Positions 30,186 to 39,344 of a stretch of DNA of 64,000 bases are shown here, one piece after another. The translations under genes and the position numbers were made by a program. The stretch is from positions 310,001 through 374,000 of the forward strand of contig CAJIZA010000003.1 of NCBI GenBank assembly GCA_905181815.1. The letters run 5' to 3'. The DNA is from an uncultured Planktomarina sp. GTDB taxonomy: Bacteria; Pseudomonadota; Alphaproteobacteria; Rhodobacterales; Rhodobacteraceae. The first letter of the stretch is position 1; each line of letters starts with the position of its first letter. The notes under the pieces are model-generated. The model had not been told where the DNA came from, did not search any database, and saw nothing but the letters and a program-made list of their open reading frames with translations.

Positions 30186-30641
30186 ATGCTGAATGCTTCA
30201 GCGGTGGCCTGTATTGAACAGGTGCGATTGGGGTTTGTCGCCTCTGTGACATCGGCAGGACGGCCTTCTGTGTCGCCGAAAGGAACCTTTGTTGTTTTGA
30301 GTGATCACAAGATTGCCTTTGCTGAAATTCGCTCCCCCGGCACTATCAGCAATATTGACCACAGTCCCGAGGTGGAGGTGAATTTTGTTGATAATTTTCG
30401 CCGCAAGGGCTGGCGGATGCGTGGGGTCACGCAAATTTTGCGGCGTGGCAGTGCGGATTTTGAGGAGATCTTTCCCAAGTGGGAAGCGCTCTGGGCTGAT
30501 CTATCCGCGCGCATACGGGCCATTGTTGTGATCAAGGTGAGCGACGTCCAACCTCTCTCCACCCCGCCCTATGATGACGGAGTGACAGAGGCGGAAATGA
30601 TTGCGCTTTACAAAGAAAAATACGCGAAGATGTATCCCTAG
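30186..30641 (+). CDS. Pyridoxamine 5'-phosphate oxidase-like flavoprotein
   Basis: 151 residues with the split-barrel FMN-binding fold: FVASVTSAGRPSVSPKGTF at the N terminus and AFAEIRSPGTISNIDHSPEVEVNFVD in the middle. Small PNPOx-like proteins reduce or bind flavin, F420 or haem; no particular reaction is readable. The start ATG 30186 is four bases after the methyltransferase stop, and the open frame reaching back to 30081 is an overlap artefact. It is clearly part of the betaine cluster transcript, but why a flavoprotein is here is unknown. Confidence 0.83.
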   Translation: MLNASAVACIEQVRLGFVASVTSAGRPSVSPKGTFVVLSDHKIAFAEIRSPGTISNIDHSPEVEVNFVDNFRRKGWRMRGVTQILRRGSADFEEIFPKWEALWADLSARIRAIVVIKVSDVQPLSTPPYDDGVTEAEMIALYKEKYAKMYP

Positions 30642-30683
30642 TGGTCATCTAGCACATCAGTTTAAATTCCATAGGAGATGGAT

Positions 30684-33131
30684 ATGGCTCAGGTTCCGAC
30701 AAAAGCGCGCGCGGTTATTATTGGCGGTGGGGTTATTGGCTGCTCATTGGCGTATCATTTGGCCAAATTGGGCTGGAAAGATGTTGTCTTGCTAGAGCGC
30801 AAGCAATTGACATCTGGTACAACTTGGCATGCCGCGGGCTTGATTGCCCAGCTTCGCGCGACGGCGAATATGACGAAATTGGCGAAATATAGCCAAGAGC
30901 TGTATGGCAAGTTGGAAGCGGAAACCGGCGTTGCGACGGGATTCAAACGCTGCGGTTCGATTACCGTGGCTCTGACCGAAGTACGCCGGGAGGAAATCTA
31001 TCGTCAAGCGGCTATGGCACGGGCCTTCGGGGTGGATGTGGAAGAGATCAGCCCAACTGAGGTCAAAGCAAAATATGAACATCTCAATATTGATGGGGTG
31101 ACGGGTGGAGTTTGGTTGCCACTGGATGGACAGGGCGATCCGGCCAATATCGCGCTGGCTCTGGCCAAAGGCGCGCGGCAGATGGGTGTGCAGGTGTTTG
31201 AGCAAACCAAAGCCATGGGTGTGACACGCGAGGGGCGGCGGATAACCTCAGTGCAGTGGGAAAATCAAAACAGAGAGAGTGGTTCGATCGACTGCGAGAA
31301 TGTAATCAACTGCGGCGGCATGTGGGGCCATGAGGTTGGGCGGATGCTGGGCATTAACGTTCCACTTCAGGCCTGTGAGCATTTTTATATCGTCAGTGAG
31401 GCCATTGAAGGGCTCAGCCAAATGCCGGTGCTGCGGGTCCCAGATGAATGTGCCTACTATAAAGAGGACGCTGGCAAAATGCTCCTTGGAGCTTTTGAGC
31501 CCGTTTCAAAACCGTGGGCCATGGAGGGCATTCCGGCTGATTTTGAATTCGACCAATTGCCGGAGGATTTCGACCATTTTGAGCCTATTTTGGAAAAGGC
31601 CGTCTCTCGGATGCCGATGTTGGGTTCGGCAGGTATCCATACGTTTTTCAACGGACCGGAGAGCTTTACCCCCGATGATGCCTATCACCTCGGATTGGCG
31701 CCGGAGATGGACAATGTTTGGGTGGCGGCAGGGTTCAATTCTGTCGGTATTCAATCAGCTGGTGGTGCGGGGCAGGCTCTGGCGCAATGGATGGAAGATG
31801 GTCAAAAACCCTTTGATCTTGGGGATGTAGACATTGGCCGGATGCAACCGTTTCAGGGAAACAAACATTATTTGTTTGAACGCTCAAAGGAAACACTCGG
31901 TCTGCTTTACGCCGATCACTTCCCCTATCTGCAAAAAAAGACAGCCCGCGGTGTGCGGCGCACGCCGTTTCATCACCATCTCAAGGAGAACGGCGCGGTC
32001 TTTGGGGAATTGGCCGGGTGGGAGAGGGCCAATTGGTTTGCCAGTCCCGGGCAAGATCCCAGCTATGCCTATAGCTGGAAGCGGCAAAATTTCTTTGACA
32101 ATGTGGCTGCCGAACACAAGGCGGTGCGCAGCAACCTTGGGCTTTATGATATGTCCTCTTTCGGTAAAATTCGCGTGGAAGGGCCGGATGCTTGTGCGTT
32201 CATGAATTACATTGGTGGTGGTCAATATGATGTACCCTTGGGCAAGATCGTCTACACGCAATTTCTTAATGACCAGGCTGGGATCGAGGCTGATGTGACT
32301 GTCACCCGCTTGTCTGAAACTTGTTATCTGGTGGTCACCCCTGCCGCGACCTGTCTGGCTGATCAAACTTGGATGATGCGTCACAAAGGGGAGTTCAATC
32401 TTGTGATAACAGATGTCACCGCTGGTGAAGGTGTCTTGGCCGTCATGGGGCCAAATGCCCGCAAGCTTTTAGAGCGGGTTTCTCCTAATGATTTTAGCAA
32501 TGCCCACAATCCCTTTGGGACGGCGCAAGAGATTGAGCTGGGCATGGGGCTGGCGCGGGTGCATCGGGTCACCTATGTGGGCGAGCTGGGCTGGGAGGTT
32601 TATGTCAGCGCGGATATGGCGGGCCATGCCTTTGAAACGCTCTGGCAGGCGGGGCAAGATATGGATGCAAAACTCTGCGGCATGCATATGATGGATAGCT
32701 GCCGTATTGAAAAGGGCTTCCGACATTTCGGCCATGATATCACCTGTGAGGACCATATTCTTGAGGCTGGATTGGGCTTTGCGGTGAAAACAGATAAAGC
32801 TGAATTCATCGGTCGCGATGCGGTGCTGCGTAAGAAGGAAGCCGGGCTTGATGCGCGCATGGTACAGTTCAAATTGACCGATCCAGAGCCACTTTTGTAC
32901 CACAACGAACCGATCCTGCGGGATGGCGAGATTGTGGGTTACCTGTCGTCTGGCAATTATGGTCATCATCTTGGTGGCGCGATTGGCTTGGGATATGTGC
33001 CCTGTGCTGGTGAGAGCGCGGCAGAGGTTCTGGCCTCCTCCTACGAAATCGACGTCGCTGGAACGCGGGTTGTGGCGGACGCTTCGCTAAAGCCGCTTTA
33101 CGATCCGACAGGCGCGCGCGCCAAGGCTTAA
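30684..33131 (+). CDS. Dimethylglycine/sarcosine dehydrogenase-like FAD + GcvT protein (paralog 2)
   Basis: 815 residues, same domain order as paralog 1: FAD motif GGGVIG at 14-19, TTWHAAG with His49, DAO domain to about 385, then the GcvT folate domain. Here the stretch after WHAAG is LIAQLRATANMTKLAKYS, the usual dimethylglycine/sarcosine dehydrogenase form, so this is the more canonical of the pair. Further marks: GGAGQALAQWMEDG (end of the FAD domain), YVGELGWEVYVSA and SCRIEKGFRHFGHDI in GcvT. ATG 30684 with GGAG is preferred over ATG 30678. It ends the cluster. Confidence 0.92.
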   Translation: MAQVPTKARAVIIGGGVIGCSLAYHLAKLGWKDVVLLERKQLTSGTTWHAAGLIAQLRATANMTKLAKYSQELYGKLEAETGVATGFKRCGSITVALTEVRREEIYRQAAMARAFGVDVEEISPTEVKAKYEHLNIDGVTGGVWLPLDGQGDPANIALALAKGARQMGVQVFEQTKAMGVTREGRRITSVQWENQNRESGSIDCENVINCGGMWGHEVGRMLGINVPLQACEHFYIVSEAIEGLSQMPVLRVPDECAYYKEDAGKMLLGAFEPVSKPWAMEGIPADFEFDQLPEDFDHFEPILEKAVSRMPMLGSAGIHTFFNGPESFTPDDAYHLGLAPEMDNVWVAAGFNSVGIQSAGGAGQALAQWMEDGQKPFDLGDVDIGRMQPFQGNKHYLFERSKETLGLLYADHFPYLQKKTARGVRRTPFHHHLKENGAVFGELAGWERANWFASPGQDPSYAYSWKRQNFFDNVAAEHKAVRSNLGLYDMSSFGKIRVEGPDACAFMNYIGGGQYDVPLGKIVYTQFLNDQAGIEADVTVTRLSETCYLVVTPAATCLADQTWMMRHKGEFNLVITDVTAGEGVLAVMGPNARKLLERVSPNDFSNAHNPFGTAQEIELGMGLARVHRVTYVGELGWEVYVSADMAGHAFETLWQAGQDMDAKLCGMHMMDSCRIEKGFRHFGHDITCEDHILEAGLGFAVKTDKAEFIGRDAVLRKKEAGLDARMVQFKLTDPEPLLYHNEPILRDGEIVGYLSSGNYGHHLGGAIGLGYVPCAGESAAEVLASSYEIDVAGTRVVADASLKPLYDPTGARAKA

Positions 33132-33406
33132 GGCCCTTGGGGAGGCGCATTCGGGCGTCTTTCCGCATTAACCATAAAGTATCTTTTTTGGCTCAATTCC
33201 ACTTAGTTTCGTTAATCTTATTTCGCCATCAAGTTAATATTGGGTTGGAACACTTTGTTTTTGCCAGTCTGCGCACCGGTATTGGCGCGGATACGGTCAC
33301 CAGCCTTTTGGCAAGACTAGGTGGGTTTTATGACCCAAGGCTCTCTAAAGTCTTAAATCATAAACATGCGCATTAAAATATGGGCTTAAGCAACAATGTC
33401 TCGCTG
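33132..33406. other. Intergenic region after the betaine cluster
   Basis: 275 bp between paralog 2 and the tRNA-Lys terminator. A 79-codon open frame exists on the plus strand but has no ribosome site, no family resemblance and an unnatural composition, so I do not call a gene. No clear terminator for the cluster was found. Confidence 0.5.
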
Positions 33407-33446
33407 AAAAAAACAAAGGCTTAGGCCGCTTAGCCTAAGCCTTTGT
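33407..33446 (-). terminator. Strong rho-independent terminator of tRNA-Lys
   Basis: Perfect 14-bp stem: ACAAAGGCTTAGGC (33413-33426) pairs with GCCTAAGCCTTTGT (33433-33446) around a 6-base loop. On the minus strand a T-run follows (A-run at 33407-33412). It lies just downstream of the minus-strand tRNA-Lys. Confidence 0.92.
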
Positions 33447-33451
33447 ATGAA

Positions 33452-33527
33452 TGGTGAGCCCTGATGGGTTCGAACCATCGACCTACTGATTAAAAGTCAG
33501 TTGCTCTACCGGCTGAGCTAAGGGCCC
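33452..33527 (-). tRNA. tRNA-Lys (anticodon UUU)
   Basis: 76 nt on the minus strand. Acceptor GGGCCCT pairs with AGGGCTC (one G-U), D stem GCTC/GAGC, anticodon arm ACTGA-CTTTTAA-TCAGT with anticodon TTT, T arm with GGTTCGAACC, and an encoded CCA at 33454-33452. All stems close. The transcript ends at the strong terminator at 33407-33446. Confidence 0.96.
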
Positions 33528-33612
33528 TCTGCGGCGGTGTCTAGAAAGGGTAGAGGGCGGGGTCAAGGGCTTTTCTGATCTATTGCTGGATTCCTCTTAA
33601 TTACATCGATAT

Positions 33613-34443
33613 ATGGCCATCATGACGCAGCAGTTTTCCTTTAAGAAGATGCATGGGCTCGGCAATGATTTTGTTATTGTCGATTCGCGTGGGCATGGGC
33701 CACTGATTTCGGCAGAAATCGCCCGAGGATTAGGGGATCGCCATCTGGGTGTGGGGTTTGACCAACTGGCGGTGATAAGTGATTCGCCGCAGGCGGATGT
33801 CGCCTTAACCTTTTTCAATGCCGATGGCTCGACTGCGGGCGCTTGTGGCAATGCCACGCGCTGCGTTGCGCAATATGAGATGCAGCGTTTGGGACGCGAG
33901 GCCCTCTCTTTGATTACGGAGCGCGGTGTCTTGCAGGCTTATCAGGAGGGCGCTTTGGTGAGCGTCAATATGGGCCATCCGATGCTGACGTGGGATGAAG
34001 TGCCTTTGGTGCGGGAAATGGAGACCTTGCATCTGCCGCTTGAGGGTCGGCCGACGGCCACTGGCATGGGCAACCCGCATTGCACGTTTTTTGTTGAAGA
34101 TGCTGATGCAGTAAATTTGGCGCAATTGGGACCAAGGTTTGAACATAACTCGCTGTTTCCTGAGCGCACCAATGTGCAATTTGCCCATGTTAATGGAGAG
34201 AACCGCTTGCGGATGAGGGTCTGGGAGCGCGGTGTGGGGGTAACTTTGGCCTCTGGCTCCTCATCTTGCGCCACGGCGGTTGCGGCGGCGCGTTTGGGCC
34301 TCACCGGGCGGACGGTTGAAATTCAGCTCGACGGCGGTTTGATTTACATCGACTGGCGTGAAGATGGTGTCTGGATGACCGGCGCAACCATGCATGTGTT
34401 TGATGGCGTGCTGACTGCGAAATTTCTGGAGAGCCTACTATGA
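33613..34443 (+). CDS. dapF: Diaminopimelate epimerase (second catalytic Cys replaced by Ser)
   Basis: 276 residues. Converts LL- to meso-diaminopimelate for lysine and peptidoglycan. [13 protein letters not shown] opens the protein; [13 protein letters not shown] has the first catalytic Cys78. The second active-site block, normally ERGVGxTxACGSGxCA, here reads [16 protein letters not shown], so the second catalytic Cys (position 214) is Ser. The rest of the family pattern, including [10 protein letters not shown], is intact and the frame is clean, so this is not decay. ATG 33613 or ATG 33622 could start it. Its stop overlaps mtaB by four bases. Confidence 0.9.
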   Translation: MAIMTQQFSFKKMHGLGNDFVIVDSRGHGPLISAEIARGLGDRHLGVGFDQLAVISDSPQADVALTFFNADGSTAGACGNATRCVAQYEMQRLGREALSLITERGVLQAYQEGALVSVNMGHPMLTWDEVPLVREMETLHLPLEGRPTATGMGNPHCTFFVEDADAVNLAQLGPRFEHNSLFPERTNVQFAHVNGENRLRMRVWERGVGVTLASGSSSCATAVAAARLGLTGRTVEIQLDGGLIYIDWREDGVWMTGATMHVFDGVLTAKFLESLL

Positions 34444-35696
34444 ATGCGCCAATCTTTTCAAATCATGGCTGCCGGTTGAATATGTATGAAACCGAGGCGA
34501 TGAAAGAGCTGGTGAGTCAATCGGACCTCACCGATACGGTTGTGGTGAATACCTGCGCCGTAACCGCTGAGGCGGTGCGCAAAGCTAAGCAAGATATACG
34601 CAAGCTGCGCCGCGCAAACCCGCAAGCAAAATTGATTGTAACAGGCTGCGCAGCGCAGACCGAGCCTGAAACTTTTGCGCGGATGTCCGAAGTGGATGTT
34701 GTGCTTGGGAATACGGAAAAAATGCAGCCTGTCACTTGGGCCAGGTTGGCTGGAGATTATGGAACAGAGCCTGTGCAGGTGGACGACATCATGTCTGTTA
34801 CCGAAACAGCAGGTCATTTGATCGATGGCTTTGGAACTCGCAGTCGCGCTTATGTGCAAGTGCAAAATGGCTGTGATCACCGCTGCACGTTTTGCATTAT
34901 CCCATTTGGTCGTGGCAATTCGCGTTCTGTGCCGGCCGGGGTTGTGGTGGATCAAATCAAAAGATTGGTGGATCGCGGTTATGCGGAGATTGTTCTAACG
35001 GGTGTGGATATGACGAGTTGGGGCGCAGATCTGCCGGCGACGCCGCGTTTGGGGGATTTAGTGCTTCGGATCCTGAAACTGGTTCCAGACTTGCCCCGAC
35101 TGCGGATCAGCTCGATTGATTCCATCGAAGTGGATCCTGCATTGATGCAGGCCATTGCCACAGAGCCGCGCTTGATGCCGCATTTGCATCTGTCCTTGCA
35201 GCATGGCGACAATCTAATTTTGAAGCGTATGAAGCGTCGACATTTGCGCGATGATGCCATTAGGTTCACTGAGGAGGCGTTGCGCCTGCGCCCTGAGATG
35301 ACCTTTGGGGCGGATATTATCGCGGGGTTCCCAACTGAGACCGAAGCACATTTTGAGAACTCCTTGGCGCTGGTGCGGGAATGCAACCTCACGTGGCTAC
35401 ACGTCTTTCCTTATTCTGTACGCAACGGTACGCCCGCGGCCCGCATGCCGCAAGTGAACGGTCGCGCCGTCAAAGACCGCGCCGCCCGTCTTCGCCAGGC
35501 AGGAGCGGGGCAGGTTGAGCGCCATCTCGTGGCGCAGATTGGGCAAACGCATAGCGTGTTGATGGAGAGCCCTACTATGGGCCGAACACAGCAATTTGCT
35601 GAAGTGACTTTTGATCATCCGCAACGGGAAGGTCAGATTATTTCTGCTGAGATCACATCGACGTCCGGCACGCAATTGCAAGGGCAGGCTGCGTGA
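34440..35696 (+). CDS. mtaB: tRNA t6A37 methylthiotransferase MtaB
   Basis: 418 residues, radical-SAM methylthiotransferase that makes ms2t6A at position 37 of tRNAs reading ANN codons. The N-terminal domain has the auxiliary-cluster cysteines Cys11 (HGCRLN), Cys39 (NTCAVT) and Cys70 (VTGCAAQ). The radical SAM motif CDHRCTFC gives Cys145, 149 and 152. A TRAM-like C-terminal segment follows (about 355-415). The GCRLN start and NTCAVTAEA block separate MtaB from MiaB. It overlaps dapF at its start and the GST gene at its stop. Confidence 0.95.
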   Translation: MNAPIFSNHGCRLNMYETEAMKELVSQSDLTDTVVVNTCAVTAEAVRKAKQDIRKLRRANPQAKLIVTGCAAQTEPETFARMSEVDVVLGNTEKMQPVTWARLAGDYGTEPVQVDDIMSVTETAGHLIDGFGTRSRAYVQVQNGCDHRCTFCIIPFGRGNSRSVPAGVVVDQIKRLVDRGYAEIVLTGVDMTSWGADLPATPRLGDLVLRILKLVPDLPRLRISSIDSIEVDPALMQAIATEPRLMPHLHLSLQHGDNLILKRMKRRHLRDDAIRFTEEALRLRPEMTFGADIIAGFPTETEAHFENSLALVRECNLTWLHVFPYSVRNGTPAARMPQVNGRAVKDRAARLRQAGAGQVERHLVAQIGQTHSVLMESPTMGRTQQFAEVTFDHPQREGQIISAEITSTSGTQLQGQAA

Positions 35697-36343
35697 CCTT
35701 GGATTTGTCACCGCCTGTTTTGTACAGCTTTCGTCGCTGCCCCTATGCCATGCGTGCTCGGCTCGCGATTTTGGCGTCCGGCTTAACGGTGGAGCTGCGC
35801 GAGATCGTGTTGCGAGAGAAGGCGCCGGAATTCCTTGCCAGCTCCCCGAAGGGCACCGTGCCTGTTTTGGTGACGCCCTCTGTGGTGATTGAGGAAAGCT
35901 TTGACGTGATGCTCTGGGCTTTGGAGCAATCAGATCCAGAAGGTTGGCTGGCCATGCCAGAGGTGGGATATGAATGGGTTGCGCGCTGTGATGGGCCGTT
36001 CAAAACTGCATTGGATCACACGAAATACGCCGTGCGCTATCCTGATCTAGACCCCGAACAAGAGCGCAGACGTGCGGCAGAATTTTTGGTGGATTTAAAT
36101 TTACAAATTGCCAGCTCAGATTGGCTCTTTGGCGCAAAATGCACCCTGGCTGACATAGCAATTGCGCCATTCGTGCGGCAATTTACCAATAGTGACCGCA
36201 GCTGGTTTGATGCCCAGCCCTGGCCAAACCTGCAGCGCTGGCTGTCCGGATCTTTGGCGTCGGATCATTTTGCCAGGATCATGACAAAATACCCCAAATG
36301 GCAGGCTGGCGATCGACCGGTATTGTTTCCCAGTCCAGCCTAA
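35693..36343 (+). CDS. Glutathione S-transferase family protein
   Basis: 216 residues. The N-terminal thioredoxin fold has LYSFRRCPYAMRARLAI, with a Cys (residue 16) at the catalytic position as in omega/beta and glutaredoxin-like GSTs; GTVPVLV (cis-Pro) and EESFDVMLW (glutathione-binding ES) follow. The C-terminal helical domain contains TLADIAIAPFVRQ. The start is GTG 35693 overlapping the mtaB stop. Function could be thiol transfer or dehalogenation; the substrate is unknown. It converges on the LacI-family gene with no gap. Confidence 0.88.
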   Translation: MTLDLSPPVLYSFRRCPYAMRARLAILASGLTVELREIVLREKAPEFLASSPKGTVPVLVTPSVVIEESFDVMLWALEQSDPEGWLAMPEVGYEWVARCDGPFKTALDHTKYAVRYPDLDPEQERRRAAEFLVDLNLQIASSDWLFGAKCTLADIAIAPFVRQFTNSDRSWFDAQPWPNLQRWLSGSLASDHFARIMTKYPKWQAGDRPVLFPSPA

Positions 36344-37378
36344 CTATTTGCGTCGCAGCGTGTCACCATAGGCTATCTTGGGTGATAGCTCGATCACATT
36401 GCTCATGGGTGCCAGCGAGGGATCGTTGCGCGAAGTGATAATTTTGGCCGCCATTTGACCGATCTCAAAACGGCAGCTGTCCATCGTGGCCAGTCTCTGC
36501 GGTAGCCCGTCAATCAGTTCAACTTTGTTGAACCCCGCCAAACCCATTTGCTCGGGAACAGATATACCCTGTTCGCGCAGATGCAAAAGTCCGCCTGCAC
36601 CAATCATATCATTGGAATAATACATAAAATCTAATTTTGGGGAGCGTTCCATCATTGTGGCGGTCATCTCGCGGCCTTTGGCCAAAGCTGAACCTCCGGT
36701 GTAAAACTCCTGATCCATGATCTCAACGCCCTGTTTGCCTAAGGCCTGAGTGAAGCCTTCAAAGCGCTTGCGGGCTCGATGATCGAGGGGCATTTGCGTG
36801 CCCATGAACCCAATATTTTGGTAACCAGATTTCAAAATGGCTTCTGCCATTTTACGCCCGGCGCGCCGGTGGGAAATTCCTACCATCGCATCAATGGCTT
36901 CGCCGTCAATATCCATGATTTGCACCACGGGAATCCCGGAGTTGACGAGCATCGCGCGCGAGGTCTCCGACTGCTCAAGCCCGGCAATGATCACGCCGGA
37001 GGGGCGCCAAGAGAGCATTTCATAAAGCACTTTTTCTTCGCGTTCTGGCAGATAATTTGTTACCCCAACGACAGGTTGCAAGGGGGTGTCATCCAATGCA
37101 TCGGATATCCCAGTCATCACTTCGGGAAAGACCATATTTGACAAAGAAGGAATGATCACCGCCACCAAATTGACCCGCTGAGAGGCCAATGCCCCAGCAA
37201 TTTTATTTGGCACATAGCCCAGGGTTTTGGTTGCGTTTAACACTTTCTCCCGTGTCGCGGCTGAGACATCACCTCGATTGCGCAACACTCGGCTCACCGT
37301 CATCTCTGATACGCCCGAAGCTTCGGAAACATCGCGGAGGGTCAGGGGGCGCTTTTGTTGACTCATGTCTTGATCCAT
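36344..37378 (-). CDS. LacI-family transcriptional regulator
   Basis: 344 residues. The N-terminal helix-turn-helix and hinge (about 10-65: LRDVSEASGVSEMTVSRVLR) precede a periplasmic-binding-protein-like sugar domain (about 70-340). It resembles the GntR (gluconate) branch of LacI repressors, but the effector is unknown and no sugar genes adjoin it, so the regulon lies elsewhere. The frame is open to 37552; ATG 37378 after GGAAGG is chosen. The imperfect palindrome at 37381-37398 overlaps the ribosome site and may be its own operator. Confidence 0.9.
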   Translation of the reverse strand: MDQDMSQQKRPLTLRDVSEASGVSEMTVSRVLRNRGDVSAATREKVLNATKTLGYVPNKIAGALASQRVNLVAVIIPSLSNMVFPEVMTGISDALDDTPLQPVVGVTNYLPEREEKVLYEMLSWRPSGVIIAGLEQSETSRAMLVNSGIPVVQIMDIDGEAIDAMVGISHRRAGRKMAEAILKSGYQNIGFMGTQMPLDHRARKRFEGFTQALGKQGVEIMDQEFYTGGSALAKGREMTATMMERSPKLDFMYYSNDMIGAGGLLHLREQGISVPEQMGLAGFNKVELIDGLPQRLATMDSCRFEIGQMAAKIITSRNDPSLAPMSNVIELSPKIAYGDTLRRK

Positions 37379-37380
37379 AA

Positions 37381-37398
37381 TTACCTTCCAAAAGGTTA
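37381..37398. promoter_or_regulatory. Possible LacI-type autoregulatory operator
   Basis: TTACCTT-CCAA-AAGGTTA: inverted arms of 7 bp with one mismatch around a 4-base centre, as expected for a LacI-family dimer. It lies directly in front of the regulator's start codon and covers its ribosome site, a usual position for autorepression. Assignment to this regulator is inference. Confidence 0.4.
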
Positions 37399-37545
37399 CC
37401 CAAGCCAATGGGGAATGTCCAAGCCTAGTATGCGCCTGGCCCGAATAAGGCCAAAGCCTGTAAAATTCCGGCACTGGCATTTCCAAGATATTTTTGGCAA
37501 GACGGGTGCGTGGCCTAAACATTAGTTCATGCGAGGGTTGAGACG

Positions 37546-37773
37546 GTGACAAACAAAATACTGACTGTCGATGTAGTAAAATGGTTGGCTACTGTGATCC
37601 AACTTATTGGTTACGGAATGACTGGTATGAACCTTGTCCCGTACAATATTTTCTTCTTCTTTATCGGCATCTTTCTCTGGTTTGCTGTTGGATTTATGTG
37701 GAAGGACAAAGCGATAATGGTAGTCCACATTGGGGCGTTTGTTTCTCTACTAGTTGGCTATCTTAACGCATAG
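37546..37773 (+). CDS. Small membrane protein (DUF6552-like)
   Basis: 75 residues with two or three hydrophobic helices. The pattern WLATVIQLIGYGMTGM, NIFFFFIGIFLWFAVGFMWKD and AIMVVHIGAF resembles a small Rhodobacterales membrane-protein family that I recall as DUF6552; that label is from memory. It starts at GTG 37546 with GAGGG upstream. Divergent from the LacI gene, and the last recognisable gene before the accessory strip. Function unknown. Confidence 0.7.
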   Translation: MTNKILTVDVVKWLATVIQLIGYGMTGMNLVPYNIFFFFIGIFLWFAVGFMWKDKAIMVVHIGAFVSLLVGYLNA

Positions 37774-38144
37774 ACTGGCAATCTAGCAAAAGCTGAATAG
37801 CACAGAAGCTTTCTACCCTTTTGGCTGAGCCTTCACCTGTGTTAAACTCTATCCATGCGAAACCGTACAACACAGGTGTGCCTGATCATTATAGCTGCTG
37901 CGTTGTTGGCTAAAGTTTATGTGATTGTTGCGCCCAGTATAGCAGGGTAGCCATTTTAGGGTTGTCTGTAGAGGGGTATCACTCTTCTAAGCGCTCTGAT
38001 GAGGGTTTGGCTAAAATGTGGCTACAGACCACACCAAAACTATTGCGATTCACGCCATAGTGAAGCAAATTTACTAGCGCCAATAAATGCAAATTTGACT
38101 GTAATTGGCTATGAAGTTTTTAGCATCAAACTAAGATGACCACC
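37774..38144. other. AT-richer intergenic stretch with a tiny hydrophobic ORF
   Basis: 371 bp. At 37855-37950 a 31-codon frame starts MRNRTTQVCLIIIAAALLAK and ends in a short polar tail, the shape of a single-helix membrane peptide, but it has no good ribosome site. An imperfect 18-bp inverted repeat (37954-37971 with 38022-38039, about four mismatches) lies downstream of it. Nothing else is recognisable. Confidence 0.3.
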
Positions 38145-38672
38145 CTAGAGTTCACTTCTTGCACCCCACATTTGAAATGATTGAAGGGTATCACTGCAAA
38201 ATTCCAGTGAGAGGTTCCTTATAAGATGTACTGGCGATCCACCTCCACCTTTCCTAGATTTTCCTTGTGCAATAGTGAGGCATAATTCCTTATTACTAAG
38301 AGGATAAATTCTACCGTTGCTGCCCCAATTAAATTCTTGAAGGATCTCATCCTCGCATCTGCTTAATAGCAAAGTTGCTGACGGAGTATTTGAAGCTGCT
38401 TCCATACAAACATCAAAGGAGGGCAAATAAAATTTGTTTTCATTCAACTCTAGAGAGTCAAAACCCTGATCAACGGCAATACTGCCTTGGTAAGAGTAAC
38501 AGGTATGGGCTTGAAGTCCTGAATTAATTTTTGCTTTAGATTTGTGACCTCGCACGTCTATACAGAAACCTCTTTGGTCATCCATCTCATCTAGAGAATG
38601 GATTTCTATTATCTCAGCACTTACTTGACTGTTAAGAGCCAAACACAAAATTAGAGCGGTTATTCTCCACAT
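38145..38672 (-). CDS. Secreted protein with ricin-type beta-trefoil-like domain
   Basis: 175 residues. A signal peptide (MWRITALILCLALNSQVSA) is followed by two visible trefoil-like repeats. The first runs from FCIDVRG through LQAHTCYSYQG and QGFDS; the second from FNWGSNGRIYPLSNKELCLT through QSFQMWGA. The CIDV, H-C-Y and Q-x-W/F spacings are those of ricin B-type carbohydrate-binding domains, with paired cysteines suggesting disulfides in the periplasm or outside. No catalytic domain is attached. It is the largest gene in the accessory strip; the ligand is unknown. Confidence 0.65.
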   Translation of the reverse strand: MWRITALILCLALNSQVSAEIIEIHSLDEMDDQRGFCIDVRGHKSKAKINSGLQAHTCYSYQGSIAVDQGFDSLELNENKFYLPSFDVCMEAASNTPSATLLLSRCEDEILQEFNWGSNGRIYPLSNKELCLTIAQGKSRKGGGGSPVHLIRNLSLEFCSDTLQSFQMWGARSEL

Positions 38673-38934
38673 GTTTTTGAGTTAAGCAAAGCTTGTCCTC
38701 TATGTGAAGTCTTATTGTGAGAGATACAAATGATCTACCCGCCTAGCTGCAGCGTGAAGACAGTAACATTTATTCTCCCTGAACAAATGTACAAACTTTT
38801 AGGTTGGGCTGTAGTGTCTCAGCCTCTTTTGTTTGTGGCTGTTTAAGCTCTCCCTCGCAGAGACAGCATCTGTGTGAGAGCACATATATATCACTGCCAC
38901 CCGCTATGGCAGCTTGCATGGGAGTATGCCTGAT
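38673..38934. other. Intergenic stretch, no gene called
   Basis: 262 bp. It contains a 38-codon frame (38730-38846) with a weak ribosome site and no likeness to a known protein; not called. No terminator or repeat was recognised. Confidence 0.4.
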
Positions 38935-39195
38935 TTATAGTTTGTATCTTAAGCTGTTGTTCAAGGCTTTCTGGACAAGAACATCTTTAACCAAGCGTTC
39001 AACCTTGACCTCTAACTTGTCATAGCTCTGCAATGCCTCAAGCTCTTCTTGCGTCAGGCTATAAGGGTTGACCTCAAACTTATCGTGTAGAGCCCTATCG
39101 CCCCACGTTGCTATCAGGTTTTTGCGTTCTTCATCTGTCATATCTTGATTAACGACAGAGAGGGTTGCTTTGTTAGCTGTATCACTACGAAACAC
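38935..39195 (-). CDS. Small hypothetical protein, unknown
   Basis: 86 residues, charged and probably helical: a segment rich in Glu/Lys (MTDEERKNLIATWGDR, then LTQEELEALQSYDKLE and VERLVKDVLVQKAL) suggests a coiled coil in the C-terminal half. The start GTG 39195 follows GGGAG at seven bases, which supports it as a real gene. I do not recognise the family. It may be a phage or mobile-element remnant given its neighbours, but nothing shows this directly. Confidence 0.55.
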   Translation of the reverse strand: MFRSDTANKATLSVVNQDMTDEERKNLIATWGDRALHDKFEVNPYSLTQEELEALQSYDKLEVKVERLVKDVLVQKALNNSLRYKL

Positions 39196-39344
39196 GGCTG
39201 ATCTCCCATAGCTAAGCTATCATAGCAATTAGTTGGGAATAATTAGATAGCCAGACAGGCTGGTCTGTCCAAGTTTGTTGTGTCAAGAATACTGAAAGAC
39301 GTTGGAGCGGCACAGATGAAGTCAGGACGTTGGGGATAGAAAAT

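Noticed and set aside
33137..33376. 79-codon open frame on the plus strand after the betaine cluster
   Set aside because: No ribosome site, no recognisable motif, unlikely composition; looks like a chance frame in intergenic DNA.
37954..38039. Imperfect 18-bp inverted repeat with a 50-nt loop
   Set aside because: About four mismatches, no target-site duplication and no second copy seen; not enough to call a mobile element or RNA.
38730..38846. 38-codon frame (MIYPPSCSVKTVTF...) with GAGAG upstream
   Set aside because: Weak ribosome site and no family likeness; too short to support.
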